The translations under genes were made by a program, and so were the position numbers. Shown piece after piece: positions 62,128 through 64,000 of a DNA stretch of 64,000 nt; position 1 is the stretch's first letter; each line of letters opens with the position of its first letter. Origin of the DNA: Polaromonas sp. (GTDB lineage Bacteria; Pseudomonadota; Gammaproteobacteria; Burkholderiales; Burkholderiaceae_C). Location of the stretch: contig JAAFIP010000005.1 of the NCBI GenBank assembly GCA_013297865.1, positions 124,001-188,000 of the forward strand. Reading direction: 5' to 3'. The notes beneath the pieces are model-generated. The model did not search any database and was not told where the DNA came from. It was given only the letters and a program-made list of their open reading frames with translations.

Positions 62128-62462
62128 AGAACCATAGCTTCTATAAAAGTGCCTGCCACGCCGCCGCATGGCAAACCTTGTGCAAATAGGATTGGAGGCC
62201 CCGGCGGAGGCTGCTCTTGCAATCAGGTAAAAATCATTTTAGCCACACTTTCCAGCAAAGGTGGCTGGTCGTGCCCAAGCATGCGCGCTACAAAACCCGG
62301 CAAGCGGTGATTGAGCGTGGTTGGGATGCAAAAACTGGAGAAAGGCGCGGGGACCCACTCCAGCGCGTTACTCCCGTGGCCGCGTGTTTTCGCAAGTTTT
62401 TGACAGCCCAACTTCCTCAATCGCCGCAATGTACAAAAGGCAGATTCGACATCTTCAAACGC
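62128..62462. other. 335-bp region holding the right repeat arm
   Basis: No gene seen besides fragments of the repeat. It contains the right arm of the inverted repeat (62285-62445) and a ~115-bp stretch before it with no clear signal. Confidence 0.5.
62285..62445 (-). repeat. Right arm of the ~160-bp inverted repeat
   Basis: Complement of 59567-59725 with ~10-11 differences and a one-base indel (five T for four in AGTTTTTGCATCC). It ends 18 bp from the putA stop. The arms bound ~2.56 kb of accessory DNA. Confidence 0.8.
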
Positions 62463-64000
62463 CTAGCCCGCAAGCAAAGCCGCATTGCCCCCCGCCGCTG
62501 TGGTGTTGATAGTCACCGTCTGCTCTGCGCAGAAGCGGTACAGATAGTGTGGCCCGCCGGCTTTGGGCCCGGTGCCTGACAGGCCTTCGCCGCCAAATGG
62601 CTGCACGCCCACCACGGCGCCGATGGTGTTGCGGTTGATGTAGACGTTGCCGATGTGGGCCGCGCTGGCCAGCGCTGCGGCGCGAGTGTCGATGCGGGTC
62701 TGGATGCCCATGGTCAGGCCGTAGCCCAGGGCGTTGATCTGCGCGATGACCTGCAGCGGGTCGCCGCTGTAGCGCACCACCTGTAGCACGGGGCCAAAAA
62801 TCTCGGCGCTGACGTCTGCTATGCTGCGCACTTCAAACATCTGTGGTGCTATTAAATTAAGAGCTGCTTCCGCGATATTCTGTTGGTCTAGCAGTGGTTT
62901 TTGTTGCAAATTGAGGCGTCCAATATGCTTTTGAATGCCCTGGTAGGCCTCGCCATCAATCACCCTTGGCACATCAGTGGCCAGCTGCGCGCTGTCGCCA
63001 CAGACCAGCTCTTTGGCAGCGCCTGCAATCATCTCTATAACCCCGTCGGCAATCGCCTCGTGCACGCACAGCAGGCGCAGCGCCGAGCAGCGCTGGCCTG
63101 CGCTGCGAAAGGCTGACTGGATCACCGCGTCGCACACCTGCTCTGGCAGGGCCGATGAATCGACCACCATGGCGTTGATGCCGCCGGTCTCGGCAATCAG
63201 CGGCGTGATGGGGCCGTCTTTGGCGGCGAGCGCGCGGTTGATGATGCGGGCCACCTGGGTGGAACCGGTGAAGACGACACCGGCGATGCCTTGCAAAGCA
63301 ACCAACGCCGCGCCCACCGTCTCACCCGGCCCGTGGCATAGCTGCAGCGCACCTTCGGGCACACCCGCAGCGTGCAGCAGCTTGACCGCTTCCAGCGCCA
63401 CGCCCGGCGTCTGCTCGGCGGGCTTGGCCAGCACGGTGTTGCCCGTGGCCAGCGCTGCAGCCACCTGGCCGATAAAGATCGCTAGCGGAAAATTCCACGG
63501 GCTGATGCAGACCCACACACCACGCGCCTTCAGACGCAGCTCGTTGGACTCTCCCGTGACACCGAGTGTCACCTCGTAATTTTTGCCCAGCGTCGCTTCG
63601 TTACCTTTGCCCGGCATCTGCATCGGCAGCATGATGCGCTCGGCCTCCACAGCGTAGTAGCGCAAAAAATCCACCGCTTCGCGCACTTCGGCCACGGCGT
63701 CGCCCCAGGTTTTGAAGGCCTCTTTCACCAGCAGTGCGCAGAACGTGGGCAGCTGGGCCTGCAGCGCATCGGCCGCAGCGTGCAGCACGGCGGCGCGCTG
63801 AGCGACTGGTTGACCGCTCCAAATCTGGTAGCTGGCCGTGCTGATTTTCATGGCTGCTGCGGTCTGCTGCACATCAAACTCTGGCACGGTGGGCACGGCG
63901 CTGGTGTGCAGCGCCTGCAGCAGCGGCGCGCGCATGCCCTCGTCGGCCAGGTCCACGCCGTCGCTGTTGCGCCGCGCGCTGCCCAGGATCTGCGCGGGCA
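62463..64000 (-). CDS. putA: Bifunctional proline dehydrogenase / P5C dehydrogenase (partial, C-terminal region)
   Basis: The last ~512 codons are inside the window; the reading frame continues past the right edge (ILGSARRNSDGVDLADEGMR precedes what could be read as a GTG start at 63956), so the N-terminus is outside. The aldehyde dehydrogenase domain shows WVCISPWNFPLAIFIGQVAA, AKPAEQTPG, FTGSTQVARIIN, the catalytic-Glu region LIAETGGINAMVVD, the nucleophile in SAGQRCSALRLLC, and PFGGEGLSGTGPKAGGPHYL. It oxidises P5C to glutamate. A dispersed repeat (62848-62894) lies in frame, contributing about 14 residues (DQQNIAEAALNLIA) in a loop before FEVRSIADVSAEIFGP. Confidence 0.93.
   Translation of the reverse strand, partial: PAQILGSARRNSDGVDLADEGMRAPLLQALHTSAVPTVPEFDVQQTAAAMKISTASYQIWSGQPVAQRAAVLHAAADALQAQLPTFCALLVKEAFKTWGDAVAEVREAVDFLRYYAVEAERIMLPMQMPGKGNEATLGKNYEVTLGVTGESNELRLKARGVWVCISPWNFPLAIFIGQVAAALATGNTVLAKPAEQTPGVALEAVKLLHAAGVPEGALQLCHGPGETVGAALVALQGIAGVVFTGSTQVARIINRALAAKDGPITPLIAETGGINAMVVDSSALPEQVCDAVIQSAFRSAGQRCSALRLLCVHEAIADGVIEMIAGAAKELVCGDSAQLATDVPRVIDGEAYQGIQKHIGRLNLQQKPLLDQQNIAEAALNLIAPQMFEVRSIADVSAEIFGPVLQVVRYSGDPLQVIAQINALGYGLTMGIQTRIDTRAAALASAAHIGNVYINRNTIGAVVGVQPFGGEGLSGTGPKAGGPHYLYRFCAEQTVTINTTAAGGNAALLAG
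62848..62894 (-). repeat. Dispersed repeat copy 12, in frame inside putA
   Basis: Complement reads ACCAACAGAATATCGCGGAA then GCAGCTCTTAATTTAATAGC. Changes at CCAATAG and GGGAG avoid a stop in the putA frame. It codes roughly DQQNIAEAALNLIA. Confidence 0.88.

Noticed and set aside
63956-63958. GTG at 63956 as a real start of an independent P5C dehydrogenase
   Set aside because: The frame continues upstream to the window edge with PutA-like residues, so the gene is cut by the window.

Overview
The window is a high-GC chromosomal segment that looks like a betaproteobacterium of the order Burkholderiales, most likely family Comamonadaceae. The reasons are the lptD-surA-rsmA block with amgK divergent from it, the torF-glnK-amtB nitrogen operon, a CarH/LitR-type light regulator divergent from a DUF1365/FAD-oxidoreductase pair, YaeQ, DUF1161, YidB and DUF4197 proteins, and bifunctional PutA. 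This placement is inference; no rRNA or tRNA gene was seen. Most of the window is dense housekeeping DNA.

Layout. 1-3.3 kb: light/oxidative-stress cluster (DUF1365, FAD oxidoreductase, divergent B12-binding MerR regulator). 3.3-9.9 kb: diiron ferritin-like protein, heptose-phosphate adenylyltransferase, purB, yaeQ, then kdsD-kdsC-lptC and a short-chain dehydrogenase. 10-13 kb: modB-modC without modA, a 48-residue membrane protein, and a DUF1161 protein. 13-21.5 kb: threonine ammonia-lyase, a lone double-AAA ATPase, a Tat-exported PhoX phosphatase with a triple Pho-box-like repeat upstream, and recQ. 21.5-33 kb: thioesterase, hibernation factor, two transporters, patatin, corA behind a structured leader, proC, phytase-like esterase, tautomerase and rep helicase. 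33-38 kb: torF-glnK-amtB behind a good sigma-54 promoter, then comM. 38-46 kb: outer-membrane biogenesis (lptD, surA, rsmA), amgK, rsmE, an MFS transporter and YidB. 46-58 kb: hydrolases and peptidases, a cytochrome b / cytochrome c-prime pair, a TlpA-like lipoprotein, a 5'-nucleotidase lipoprotein, a sialidase-fold protein and an M28 peptidase. 58-62.5 kb: accessory genes. 62.5-64 kb: the C-terminal half of putA.

Two things stand out. First, at least 12 copies of a ~45-50 bp dispersed repeat are scattered through the window. Its core is AATATCGCGGGAGCAG, flanked by two small palindromes. Most copies are intergenic, but one lies in frame inside putA, one supplies the start codon and first residues of a 5'-nucleotidase lipoprotein, and one makes a mini-ORF that overlaps the rsmE start as TGATG. 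Second, an accessory block at about 59.6-62.4 kb, apparently AT-richer, is bracketed by a ~160 bp inverted repeat of about 93% identity. It carries DUF6434, a GNAT acetyltransferase, a decayed gene tail, a consensus promoter with a terminator about 50 bp downstream of it, and an NYN-domain putative ribonuclease. This block and the repeat family are the best candidates for something undescribed.
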